Shown here: piece by piece, positions 47,617 to 55,024 of the stretch
Position numbering within the stretch: the first letter of the stretch is position 1
Layout of the letters: each line of letters starts with the position of its first letter
NCBI RefSeq assembly: GCF_014648875.1
Contig: NZ_BMRY01000007.1
Span: 186,001-250,000 of the forward strand
Reading direction: 5' to 3'
From: Streptomyces parvus
GTDB lineage: Bacteria > Actinomycetota > Actinomycetes > Streptomycetales > Streptomycetaceae
Length of the DNA: 64,000 nt
Translations under genes and position numbers: made by a program
Notes under the pieces: model-generated
Told to the model about the DNA's origin: nothing
Database searches by the model: none
The model's input: the letters and a program-made list of their open reading frames with translations, nothing else

Positions 47617-48497
47617 TGCGCGTCCTCCTCAGCGGAGCGTCAGGCTTCATCGGGCGGCACCTGCACCGGGCGCTGCTCGACCGAGGCGACCAGGTGTTCG
47701 GTATCGACCTCAACCCGACTCCCCTCGCTCACAGCGGTGACGCCCTCGACTTCTTCCGCCGCGACAACGAGCGCTTCGACCTCGCGATTCACGCGGCGGC
47801 GAACGTCGGCGGCCGGGCCAGCATCGACGGCTCCCCGCTCGCCGTCGCCACCAACCTTGCCCTCGACGCCTGGTATTTCCAGTGGTTGGTGCGCACCGGA
47901 ACACCGCGCGCCGTGTTCTTCAGCAGCAGCGCCGCCTACCCCGTTGAGCTTCAGCAGCCCGGCGACATCCACCGGCTTGTCGAAGACGACATCGACCTGG
48001 ACAACTTCCGCCTCCCGGACGCCAGCTACGGCCTCGCCAAGGTGACGGGGGAACGGCTCGCCCAGTACACCGAAGCCGAAGGATGCCGCGTCCACGTCCT
48101 CCGGCCCATGTCCGGGTACGGGGCCGATCAAGACGACTGCTACCCGTTCCCCGCCTTCATCGGCCGGGCCAAACGCCGCGAAGACCCCTTCGAAGTCTGG
48201 GGCGACGGCAGCTCAACCCGCGACTGGATCCACGTAGACGACATCGTCGGGGCCACCCTCGCCGCCATCGACCACGACATCACCGGCCCCGTCAACCTCG
48301 GCTGGGGCCGGGCCACCAGCTTCGACCAGCTCGCCGGCTACGTCACCCAAGCCGCCGGCTACACCCCGCGCATCAAACACCTGCCCGGCGCCCCGCAGGG
48401 GGTGCATCACCGGGTGTGCGACCCGACACAAATGCTCGGCTTCTACCAGCCCACGGTGACCCTGGAAGAGGGCATCCGGCGGGCACTCGACTCCTGA
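47616..48497 (+). CDS. NAD-dependent nucleotide-sugar epimerase/dehydratase
   Basis: 293 aa, extended SDR fold. GASGFIGRHL (residues 6-15) binds NAD(P); FSSSAAYP (about 102-109) and YGLAKVTGE (about 135-143) give the Ser and Tyr-x3-Lys catalytic set; RDWIHVDDIV matches the family. It would epimerise, reduce or dehydrate a nucleotide sugar feeding the glycosyltransferases in this window. Confidence 0.87.
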   Translation: MRVLLSGASGFIGRHLHRALLDRGDQVFGIDLNPTPLAHSGDALDFFRRDNERFDLAIHAAANVGGRASIDGSPLAVATNLALDAWYFQWLVRTGTPRAVFFSSSAAYPVELQQPGDIHRLVEDDIDLDNFRLPDASYGLAKVTGERLAQYTEAEGCRVHVLRPMSGYGADQDDCYPFPAFIGRAKRREDPFEVWGDGSSTRDWIHVDDIVGATLAAIDHDITGPVNLGWGRATSFDQLAGYVTQAAGYTPRIKHLPGAPQGVHHRVCDPTQMLGFYQPTVTLEEGIRRALDS

Positions 48498-48508
48498 CGG
48501 AGGTCCAT

Positions 48509-48778
48509 GTGCCGACCGCCATCTTCAGGTACGAGGTCCCAGTCGACGACTGCTGGCATGCACTCGACCTGACCGGCCCGATCGTCCACGTCGCCAGCCG
48601 CAGTGTGCACACCGTCGAGGTGTGGGCCGTCCACGGCGACCAGCCCGTCGTCCGGCGCGGGTTCCGTGTCTACGGCACCGGTCACCCCATCCCCGGCGAC
48701 GCTACCTACGTGGGTACGGCAATCCCGCCCGGCGGGCAGCTCGTCTGGCACCTTCTGGAAATGCCCGAGACCACCTGA
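48509..48778 (+). CDS. hypothetical protein, 89 aa
   Basis: GTG after CGGAGGTCCAT (an ATG two bases upstream is out of frame). A beta-rich sequence with FRYEVPVDDCWH and GTGHPIPGDATYVGT, a motif seen in the small DUF7352-like proteins of actinophages; the family name is uncertain. Confidence 0.65.
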   Translation: MPTAIFRYEVPVDDCWHALDLTGPIVHVASRSVHTVEVWAVHGDQPVVRRGFRVYGTGHPIPGDATYVGTAIPPGGQLVWHLLEMPETT

Positions 48779-48798
48779 CCCTCATCGGAGCCCGCGCC

Positions 48799-49221
48799 AT
48801 GGATCTCCACACCTGGATCACCCAGCAAGTCGAGGCGACCGAAGCTGAGGGGCGAGCGATGCTCATCGACCCCACGCCGATCCTGCGCCGCTGCGAGGCG
48901 GATCGCCGCATCCTCGCCCGGCACCAGGTCGACCCTGACGCTGCCGACAGCCGCCTGTTCGCGACCGCCTGCCACGGATGCGGCACCGAAGGCGAGTGCT
49001 ACGACCCCGTCACCGACAACCTCAACGACTGCCCCGAGCTGCTCGACCTCGCGCACGCCCACGGCATCACACCCGACATGCTCGCCGGACTCGACCGGCC
49101 CCAGACGCCCGAGCCTGACCGCAACAGCGGATACACGATGCGCGTCACCCACTGGCCCACCTCAGCCATCACCACCAGCGACGTGCCAGAAGCACTACGC
49201 GGACCCCGCTGGAAGCCCTAA
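48799..49221 (+). CDS. DUF6221-like protein, 140 aa
   Basis: ATG after the GGAGCCCGCGCC box. Starts MDLHTWITQQVEATEAEGRA and has ILRRCEADRRILARH followed by ACHGCG...CP, the common pattern of Streptomyces DUF6221 proteins. Function unknown. Confidence 0.7.
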   Translation: MDLHTWITQQVEATEAEGRAMLIDPTPILRRCEADRRILARHQVDPDAADSRLFATACHGCGTEGECYDPVTDNLNDCPELLDLAHAHGITPDMLAGLDRPQTPEPDRNSGYTMRVTHWPTSAITTSDVPEALRGPRWKP

Positions 49222-49244
49222 CCCACCACACAGGAGCCCGCGCC

Positions 49245-49424
49245 ATGGCCCGATACGAGATCAACTACCTCGACGGCAACACCGACACCGTCACCAACGC
49301 ACCCGGCCACGAATGGTCCGCAGGCGTCTTCCTCGTCCTGGACGCCCAGAAGCGGACGATCTACCTCGCCCCCACCGCGAACATCCGCAGCATCCTCATC
49401 CACGACGAGACGGCGACCGACTGA
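49245..49424 (+). CDS. hypothetical protein, 59 aa
   Basis: ATG after CAGGAGCCCGCGCC. Beta-rich (ARYEINYLDGNTDTV, RTIYLAPTANIRSILI). Last base shared with the next start. Confidence 0.6.
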   Translation: MARYEINYLDGNTDTVTNAPGHEWSAGVFLVLDAQKRTIYLAPTANIRSILIHDETATD

Positions 49425-49636
49425 TGGCCGCCGTACCCAGCTACCGGGAACTCGCCGCCCGCACCCTCGGCCAAGCCGCCGACGACCTCAACGCCATGCC
49501 GCAGGGCAACGTCGCCAGCGCCGAGATCCAAGCCCGCGCCGCCAAAGCCCAAGCCATCGCCACCATCGCCACCGCCCAAGCCCTCCTGGAAATCGGCGAC
49601 ATCCTCCGCGAACACCTCAGCCGAGGAGACGCCTGA
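49424..49636 (+). CDS. helical hypothetical protein, 70 aa
   Basis: Continuous Ala-rich helix (AEIQARAAKAQAIATIATAQ, ALLEIGDIL). Coupled to both neighbours by one base. Unknown. Confidence 0.6.
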   Translation: MAAVPSYRELAARTLGQAADDLNAMPQGNVASAEIQARAAKAQAIATIATAQALLEIGDILREHLSRGDA

Positions 49637-49932
49637 TGGCCCGACGACGCGTCCCGCAACCCGAGCACGAAGCCATCCAGCTGACCCGACACCTCGGCAA
49701 GGGCACCACCGTCGACGTCGCGCCCCAACACGCCAAGATGGCGGTCGACTACCTCGCGCACCCCGGCACGTACCTGCGGGTTGAAAGCGGCGACATTGTC
49801 ATCGCCGATCAAGTCGTCTACCGCATCACTGGCTACGACCCCACCGACTACACGCTCACCCTCGAACTCGTCCAGGACTGGCGGCCCGGCCAGAAGGACG
49901 ACCCCAGCCGCACCGAGGCTCCCCATGGCTGA
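49636..49932 (+). CDS. hypothetical protein, 98 aa
   Basis: ATG after CGAGGAGACGCCTG. Beta-rich with GDIVIADQVVYRITGYDPTD, a pattern of small head or tail accessory proteins, but no firm family. Confidence 0.6.
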   Translation: MARRRVPQPEHEAIQLTRHLGKGTTVDVAPQHAKMAVDYLAHPGTYLRVESGDIVIADQVVYRITGYDPTDYTLTLELVQDWRPGQKDDPSRTEAPHG

Positions 49933-50029
49933 CCAGCAGATCGGGCAACTCCTCGACACCCTCGGCGTCACCGCCGACCTCGCCATCGAAAACGGGCGCT
50001 ACGTCAACATCGCCGAAGACGACGACTAG
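49925..50029 (+). CDS. 34-aa acidic peptide
   Basis: ATG overlapping the previous gene by 8 bp with GAGG inside it. Ends NIAEDDD. Supported by packing only. Confidence 0.4.
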   Translation: MADQQIGQLLDTLGVTADLAIENGRYVNIAEDDD

Positions 50030-50038
50030 GAGGCGGGT

Positions 50039-50332
50039 ATGAGCGGAGGGTGGGCAGGATCCCGACGCCGCCAACGCCTCCCTGCCGGATGGGCCAAGAT
50101 CCGGGCGCGGATCCTCGAACGCGACCCGATCTGCAAGATCTGCAACGTCCGACCCTCCGCCTTCTGCGACCACATCGTCGCCATGGCCGATCAGCATGGG
50201 CCAGCAGACCTCCAGGGCGTGTGCGGACCATGCCATGATCAGAAGTCAGCCCGAGAGGGCGCAGCCGCAGCCAAGGCCAAAGGGCGGCCCAGCCGCACCA
50301 GGCCGCCGGAGCAACACCCCGGCCTCCTCTGA
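50039..50332 (+). CDS. HNH endonuclease of the packaging type, 97 aa
   Basis: ATG after CTAGGAGGCGGGT. LPAGWAKIRARILERDPICK, CNVRPSAFCDHIVAM and LQGVCGPCHDQKS form the compact HNH of HK97 gp74-like proteins, which assist terminase in cos cleavage. Terminase genes begin 2.3 kb downstream, so it probably belongs to packaging. Confidence 0.85.
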   Translation: MSGGWAGSRRRQRLPAGWAKIRARILERDPICKICNVRPSAFCDHIVAMADQHGPADLQGVCGPCHDQKSAREGAAAAKAKGRPSRTRPPEQHPGLL

Positions 50333-50345
50333 CAAGGCGGTGACC

Positions 50346-50552
50346 ATGACCGCCTACCTCATCCGCCACCCCGGCAAAGCCCGCGACGACATCCTCATCC
50401 AGGACGACCCGCTCACCCTCACCTTCACCGGGAACTGGGCCGTCTTCACCGACACGGACGGCACCTGCCTCGCCATCCCATCCGAGGCCGGCGCCCACAT
50501 CGAACGCGTCGACCAACCCCCAGAGCACGAGCCCGCGCCGCAGAAGGAGTGA
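50346..50552 (+). CDS. hypothetical protein, 68 aa
   Basis: ATG after AAGGCGGTGACC; GTG at 50340 is an alternative. Beta-rich (LIRHPGKARDDILIQDDPLT, LTFTGNWAVF). Unknown. Confidence 0.6.
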   Translation: MTAYLIRHPGKARDDILIQDDPLTLTFTGNWAVFTDTDGTCLAIPSEAGAHIERVDQPPEHEPAPQKE

Positions 50553-50557
50553 GAACT

Positions 50558-50800
50558 GTGGCAACCAAGGGACGAAGCCGACGAGGCAACGCCGCCGCAC
50601 TCAAGGCGTACTGGGGCCCCGGAAAGGGCGGCACGACCAAGGTGCGGTGGAACACACCCGGCGACCACACCCGCTGCACCCGCCAACTCCGCAAGTACCT
50701 CGGCGGCCGAGCCCCCGCCTACTGCGCCACCCTCCACCGGCAAATGACCGGCGTCTGGCCCGGCGACCGCCGCAACACCGGACGGAGGCGCCGCCGCTAA
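50558..50800 (+). CDS. basic hypothetical protein, 80 aa
   Basis: GTG after GAAGGAGTGAGAACT. Highly basic: RSRRGNAAALKAYWGPGKGG and a C-terminal RRNTGRRRRR. Contains CTRQLRKYLGGRAPAYCATLHRQ cut here for length. Likely binds nucleic acid. Small basic proteins of this kind occur near phage packaging genes. Confidence 0.65.
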   Translation: MATKGRSRRGNAAALKAYWGPGKGGTTKVRWNTPGDHTRCTRQLRKYLGGRAPAYCATLHRQMTGVWPGDRRNTGRRRRR

Positions 50801-50824
50801 ACCCGACCAACAGAGCGGCATAGG

Positions 50825-50898
50825 TGGGACAATGAAGAACCCCGGCGAGTGCTGGTAACACTCCCGGGGCATGGCCGACCTGAGCGAACAGGACCGAC
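50825..50898 (+). promoter_or_regulatory. conserved hairpin leader B, before the HNH gene
   Basis: TGGGACAATGAAGAA, then hairpin 50840-50869: CCCCGG pairs CCGGGG and AGTG pairs CACT around CTGGTAA; then CATGGCCGACCTGAGC and an AGGA RBS. The inner stem differs from leader A in both strands while pairing is kept. Confidence 0.75.
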
Positions 50899-51660
50899 AT
50901 GACCCAGGCTACACACGCCTGCCCTTACTGCAGCGCGCCCCTCACCAACCCCCGCCGAGTTCAATGCGGGGCACCCGAATGCAAACGCCAGTACCGCAAC
51001 AAACGGCAACGCGACTTCCAAGCCAAGCACCGCACGGCAACAGGACGCAGCTACAGCCGGCAGTACGACAAGCCGCAGGCTGCAAGACACCGGATCACGT
51101 GCGCCGAGTGCGGGGTCGAGGCCCTAGTGAGCAGAGCTGACGCCAGATACTGCTCGCTCGCCTGCTGGTACGAGTCAAGCCGAAAGGCCAGTCGCGCTCG
51201 CCATTCTCAGGTAGAGGTCGCCTGGAAGCCGACGCTCAGGCCAACATGCACCGTCGGCGTGACCGTGTTGCGACCACTGCGGAAGCGGTGGTTCAGCGCC
51301 TGCTGCCCCATGTGCCGATTGTGGTTCATCACGGACAACCCCCGAGACCAGAACTGCTCGCCGCAGTGCGGCCGGCGAGCAGCCAAGGACAAGCGGCGAG
51401 CCCTGGAACGGCAAGCCTTCGTCGCACCCGTGAGTCGACCTCAGGTGTACGAGCGGGACCAGTGGACATGCCAGCTATGCCGTGAGCCAGTGGCGCGCGA
51501 CCAGGTCGTTCCACACCCTCAAGCGCCGACCATTGACCACATCATTCCGCTTGCACGAGGCGGAACGCATGAGCCGGCGAACGTCCAGCTCGCGCACTAC
51601 TGGTGCAACACGATCAAGAGCGATGGCGAGTGGGTCCCGCGTGGCGAGCCAGCCGCTTGA
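50899..51660 (+). CDS. HNH homing-type endonuclease with zinc fingers, 253 aa
   Basis: Three Cys-rich units (CPYCSAPLTNPRRVQCGAPE C, CAECGVEALVSRADARYC, CPMCRLWFITDNP...C) precede a C-terminal HNH: QVYERDQWTCQLC (about 178-190), IDHIIPLARGG and VQLAHYWCN. Treble-clef fingers may recognise DNA. It carries the same hairpin leader as the GIY-YIG gene 8 kb upstream, so both may belong to one family of mobile cassettes. Confidence 0.85.
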   Translation: MTQATHACPYCSAPLTNPRRVQCGAPECKRQYRNKRQRDFQAKHRTATGRSYSRQYDKPQAARHRITCAECGVEALVSRADARYCSLACWYESSRKASRARHSQVEVAWKPTLRPTCTVGVTVLRPLRKRWFSACCPMCRLWFITDNPRDQNCSPQCGRRAAKDKRRALERQAFVAPVSRPQVYERDQWTCQLCREPVARDQVVPHPQAPTIDHIIPLARGGTHEPANVQLAHYWCNTIKSDGEWVPRGEPAA

Positions 51661-51861
51661 TGGAGCCAAGCACCCTGGCGGCCCCTCCCCCCGCCCGGCC
51701 TCTGGGACATCGGGGCCGTATAGCTCTCGCCTGTCTGTACGGGTTCCCAAGGCCCTTGGCCTGCGAGAACGCGTGACCAAGCGCTTAGGCCGCTCTTCGG
51801 GGTGAGCCGTACCGGTCACATCTGTGCAGGTCAAGAGGCTGTAGCCGTGACATCGGTGCGC

Positions 51862-51873
51862 TAGACTGGCCCC
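51862..51873 (+). promoter_or_regulatory. leaderless promoter of the PrimPol gene
   Basis: TAGACT at 51862-51867 is six bases from the ATG; no RBS is present. Two similar 15-16-bp boxes (CCGGTCACATCTGTGC at 51812, CCGTGACATCGGTGC at 51845) precede it and may bind a regulator. The 200-bp gap holds no other gene that I can support. Confidence 0.6.
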
Positions 51874-52512
51874 ATGACCGCGACCGTGCGCCGCACTTGC
51901 TGCGAGGACTGCGCTGGCCCGATGCCGCTTCTGGCTCGGGCTGATGCGCGGTTCTGCGGCGCGACGTGCCGGAAGCGTGCGCATCGGGCGCGCACTTCGG
52001 CCGACCGTCAGCGTGTGGCTTCTGAGCAGGCGGCCCGCGTCCCGACGGAGCTGACGTCTCGTCCCAGGTGGGTTCGCTTCAGCTCGCGCAAGGTTCCGCT
52101 GCGGGTGGACGGCAGGTTCGCTGCGGTCAACGATCCGTCGTCCTGGTCGGACTTCGATGCAGCCGTCACTTCGACGGCCGGCGAGGGGATGGGCTTCGTG
52201 CTCACCCCTCATGACCGGTTTGTTGTCGTGGACCTGGACCATGCGGTGGAGGACGGCCGGGTGTTGCCGTGGGCACAGCAGATCGTGGACGCTCTGCCGC
52301 CGACGTACATGGAGCGTGGTCGGTCCGGCGCTGGCCTGCACCTGTGGTTCCGCGGTGAGGTTCCTGCTGGCCGGCGGATCCGGAAGGGCGGGCTGGCGGT
52401 TGAGGTGTACTCCGACCGCCGGTACATCATCGTCGGCGACCGGGTGTCCGGGACGCCTCTTGAGCTTGCCGAGCTGCCTGATGCGGCCGGTGTGATTGCC
52501 TCGCTCGTGTGA
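51874..52512 (+). CDS. stand-alone PrimPol (archaeo-eukaryotic primase) protein, 212 aa
   Basis: N-terminal zinc-like CCEDCAGP...CGATCRKRAH (residues 8-38), then a PrimPol domain: motif I FVVVDLDHAV (D-x-D), motif II GRSGAGLHLWFRG (s-x-H), motif III VEVYSDRRYIIVGDR. It could synthesise primers or short DNA. No helicase domain follows, unlike plasmid RepA-type fusions, so it works with other proteins. It leads the late module and is expressed from a leaderless promoter. Confidence 0.82.
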   Translation: MTATVRRTCCEDCAGPMPLLARADARFCGATCRKRAHRARTSADRQRVASEQAARVPTELTSRPRWVRFSSRKVPLRVDGRFAAVNDPSSWSDFDAAVTSTAGEGMGFVLTPHDRFVVVDLDHAVEDGRVLPWAQQIVDALPPTYMERGRSGAGLHLWFRGEVPAGRRIRKGGLAVEVYSDRRYIIVGDRVSGTPLELAELPDAAGVIASLV

Positions 52513-52598
52513 CGCCCTGGCGGCGTCCCTGAGGGGGCGTTGTCGTTGATTCAGCCCTTCGCGCGTCCTGGTGGCGTGCTTTGACCCTGGAGGTCGTC

Positions 52599-53036
52599 AT
52601 GGGCGCGCACGGACCTATCCCGAAGCGTTCCGAGGAGCGTCGTCGCCGTAACAAGGATGACGGCCCTGAGCTTGTCCAGGCCCCTTCCGGGGCGCCTGAT
52701 GATCTGCCGGAGTTGCCCGGCCCTGATCCGCTGTGGCACCCGATCGCGTCAGACTGGTATCTGTCGCTGCGGGAGTCGGGGCAGTCGGCGTTTTATGAGC
52801 CGTCGGACTGGCAGATGGCCCGGTATGCGGCGCATGTGATGTCGCAGGTGCTGCTGTCGGACCGCGGTCCGAACGGGCAGCTGGTGGCGGCGCTGAACAG
52901 CGTGATGTCGTCGCTGCTCACGACGGAAGGCGATCGCCGCCGAGCCCGGATGGAGCTGGAGCGCAAGAAGCCTGACGGCCCCACGCTGGCGTCGGTGAGC
53001 CCTCTCGATTCGTACCGTGACATAGCGGGGGGCTGA
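52599..53036 (+). CDS. terS: terminase small subunit
   Basis: 145 aa from the ATG after CTGGAGGTCGTC. HGPIPKRSEERRRRNKDD start, then HPIASDWYLSLRESGQSAFY and WQMARYAAHVM, the pattern of actinophage small terminases; RARMELERKK near the end. It should recognise the phage packaging site. Its stop is one base before the start of the next gene, 240 bp upstream of the large subunit. Confidence 0.8.
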   Translation: MGAHGPIPKRSEERRRRNKDDGPELVQAPSGAPDDLPELPGPDPLWHPIASDWYLSLRESGQSAFYEPSDWQMARYAAHVMSQVLLSDRGPNGQLVAALNSVMSSLLTTEGDRRRARMELERKKPDGPTLASVSPLDSYRDIAGG

Positions 53037-53037
53037 C

Positions 53038-53289
53038 GTGCTCAAGTACGTGATTTGTGCTGCTCGCAACGATGAGGCGCGAGCCTGGGCGAGGGGGCAC
53101 GGGATTCCAGAGCGCCAGTGCATCTACGCGGGCTCAGTTCGGACGCTGGATGGCCTACGAGACTTTGCGGTGGTTCGGCTGCGGAGCTTCTTCGACCGTC
53201 CTGACCGGGAACAGATCGAGGCGGTTTTGCAGCGCTGCGAGATGAAGATGCCGTCACCTCTGGCTGGCCACTATGGCGCAGGAGGCTGA
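53038..53289 (+). CDS. hypothetical protein between terminase genes, 83 aa
   Basis: GTG start one base after the small-subunit stop; ends 17 bp inside the large-subunit gene. KYVICAARNDEARAWARGHG, then AVVRLRSFFDRPDRE: looks like a small Rossmann-type half; similar short proteins sit between terminases in other actinophages. Function unknown. Confidence 0.65.
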   Translation: MLKYVICAARNDEARAWARGHGIPERQCIYAGSVRTLDGLRDFAVVRLRSFFDRPDREQIEAVLQRCEMKMPSPLAGHYGAGG

Positions 53290-55024
53290 GGAGCAGGCCC
53301 CCAACGTCGTCGAACCCTTCACGCTCGGCCCCACGTGGCAGCGCGGCGAGGACGGCCGTTTCGTACTGCCGGAGTACACGCTGGGCTGGCATGCGCTGGC
53401 GTGGGCGAAGACGTACCTGCAGCACTATGTCGGCCGGCCGTGGCAGTACACCCCGGAGCAGGCGCGTTTGACCTTGTGGTGGTACGCGATGGACCCGGTG
53501 ACGAATCGGTTCCTGTGGCGTGACGGGGTGCTCCAGAGGTTGAAGGGTTGGGGTAAGGACCCGGTCAAGGCGACGTGGGCGGGGTTCGAGTTCGTTGGCC
53601 CGTGCCGGTTCGACAGGGTGGCGGACGAGGCCAACGAGTGGGGTGTCCCGCCGGGGCAGCCGCTCGGCATCCAGCATCCGGCGGCGTGGGTTCAGATCGC
53701 CGCGGTGTCGCAGGATCAGACCCGGAACACGATGACCTTGTTCCCGTCGATCTTCACGAAGCGGGCGATCGAGGAGTACCGGATCGACCTCGGCAAGGAG
53801 ATCATCTACGCCGACAAGGGTCGGGCCCGCATGGAGGCCGTGACGAGTTCCCCGCGGGCTTTGGAGGGCGGACGGCCGACGTTCACGTCGATGGGGGAGA
53901 CGCACCACTGGCTGGAGTCGAACTCCGGGCACGAGATGGCTGCGGTCATCGAGCGCAACGCGACGAAGTCGGCAGACGGTCAGTCCCGGACGCTGGCGGA
54001 CACCAACGCGTTCGAGCCCGGCGAGGACTCGGTGGCGGAGCGCACGCGTGACGCCTACGAGGCTGTCGAGGCGGGCCGTGCGGCGGACACCGGCCTGTTC
54101 TACGACTCGCTGGAAGCCCCGCCTGAGGCGAAGCTGACAGAGGCCTGGATCGAGCCGACACTGCGGGCGGTTCGCGGCGACTCGACGTGGTTGGACATCG
54201 GACGGTTGAAGTCGTCGATCCTCGACACCCGTAACCCGCCGAGCCGCAGCCGGCGCTTCTGGTACAACCAGATCGCCGCAGCTGAGGACGCGTGGATGGC
54301 CCGCTACGAGTGGGACGCCTGCAAGCGCGAGGATCTTTCGCTGGCGGATGGCGACGAGGTCGTCATGTTCTTCGACGGGTCTAAGAGCGACGACGCGACC
54401 GGGCTGTGCGCTTGCCGCATGTCGGATGGTCTGGTGTCGACGCTGGGGGTGTGGCAGAGGCCGCCGAACTGGCCGGCACCGGAGTCCCCGGGGTATGCGC
54501 CGTGGCAGGTGCCGCGGGAGGACGTCGACGGTGTTGTGCAGAACGCGTTCGCCCGGTTCAAGGTGCTGGCGTTCTTCGCCGACCCGGGGTCGGGTCAGGA
54601 CGAGGACGGCGAGATGTACTGGGATGCGTTCCTGGACCGGTGGGGGCAGTCCTATGGCAAGAAGTTGTTGCTTCGCGCTGTGGTCGCTGGCCCAAAGGCA
54701 CACGCGGTCCGGTGGGACATGCGTGACCGGCGGAACCAGGAGACGTTCACCGATGCGGTGAAGCGGACCCGTGAGGACATCTTGCAGCGGCAGCTCGTCC
54801 ACGACGGGCACAAGGTGATGCGAACCCACGTGATCAACGCCCGGCGGCGAACGAATGCTTGGGGGGTCACGATCGGTAAGGAGCACCGCGAGAGCGCCCG
54901 GAAGATCGACCTTGCGGTCTGCATGATCGGCGCCCGGATGCTGCGTCGCACTGTCTTGAACAGCCCGAAGAACCAGAAGCGCACCACTGCGCGCGGCCGT
55001 GGACGGGTGGTGGTGCTGCGATGA
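53273..55024 (+). CDS. terL: terminase large subunit
   Basis: 583 aa. N-terminal ATPase with an altered Walker A (RLKGWGKDPVKATW, about 88-101) and a Walker B/coupling area TSMGETHHW (about 204-212). C-terminal RNase H-like nuclease with FFDGSKSDDATGL (Asp about 367), FFADPGSGQDEDG and KIDLAVCMIGA (Asp about 546). Motor and nuclease cut and pump DNA into the prohead. 4-bp overlap with the portal gene. Confidence 0.92.
   Translation: MAQEAEEQAPNVVEPFTLGPTWQRGEDGRFVLPEYTLGWHALAWAKTYLQHYVGRPWQYTPEQARLTLWWYAMDPVTNRFLWRDGVLQRLKGWGKDPVKATWAGFEFVGPCRFDRVADEANEWGVPPGQPLGIQHPAAWVQIAAVSQDQTRNTMTLFPSIFTKRAIEEYRIDLGKEIIYADKGRARMEAVTSSPRALEGGRPTFTSMGETHHWLESNSGHEMAAVIERNATKSADGQSRTLADTNAFEPGEDSVAERTRDAYEAVEAGRAADTGLFYDSLEAPPEAKLTEAWIEPTLRAVRGDSTWLDIGRLKSSILDTRNPPSRSRRFWYNQIAAAEDAWMARYEWDACKREDLSLADGDEVVMFFDGSKSDDATGLCACRMSDGLVSTLGVWQRPPNWPAPESPGYAPWQVPREDVDGVVQNAFARFKVLAFFADPGSGQDEDGEMYWDAFLDRWGQSYGKKLLLRAVVAGPKAHAVRWDMRDRRNQETFTDAVKRTREDILQRQLVHDGHKVMRTHVINARRRTNAWGVTIGKEHRESARKIDLAVCMIGARMLRRTVLNSPKNQKRTTARGRGRVVVLR

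Noticed and set aside
53042..54886. Long leftward open frame opposite the large terminase
   Set aside because: Mirror of a GC-rich coding frame; the Arg/Pro/Leu-rich product has no motif, and terminase motifs are clear on the other strand.
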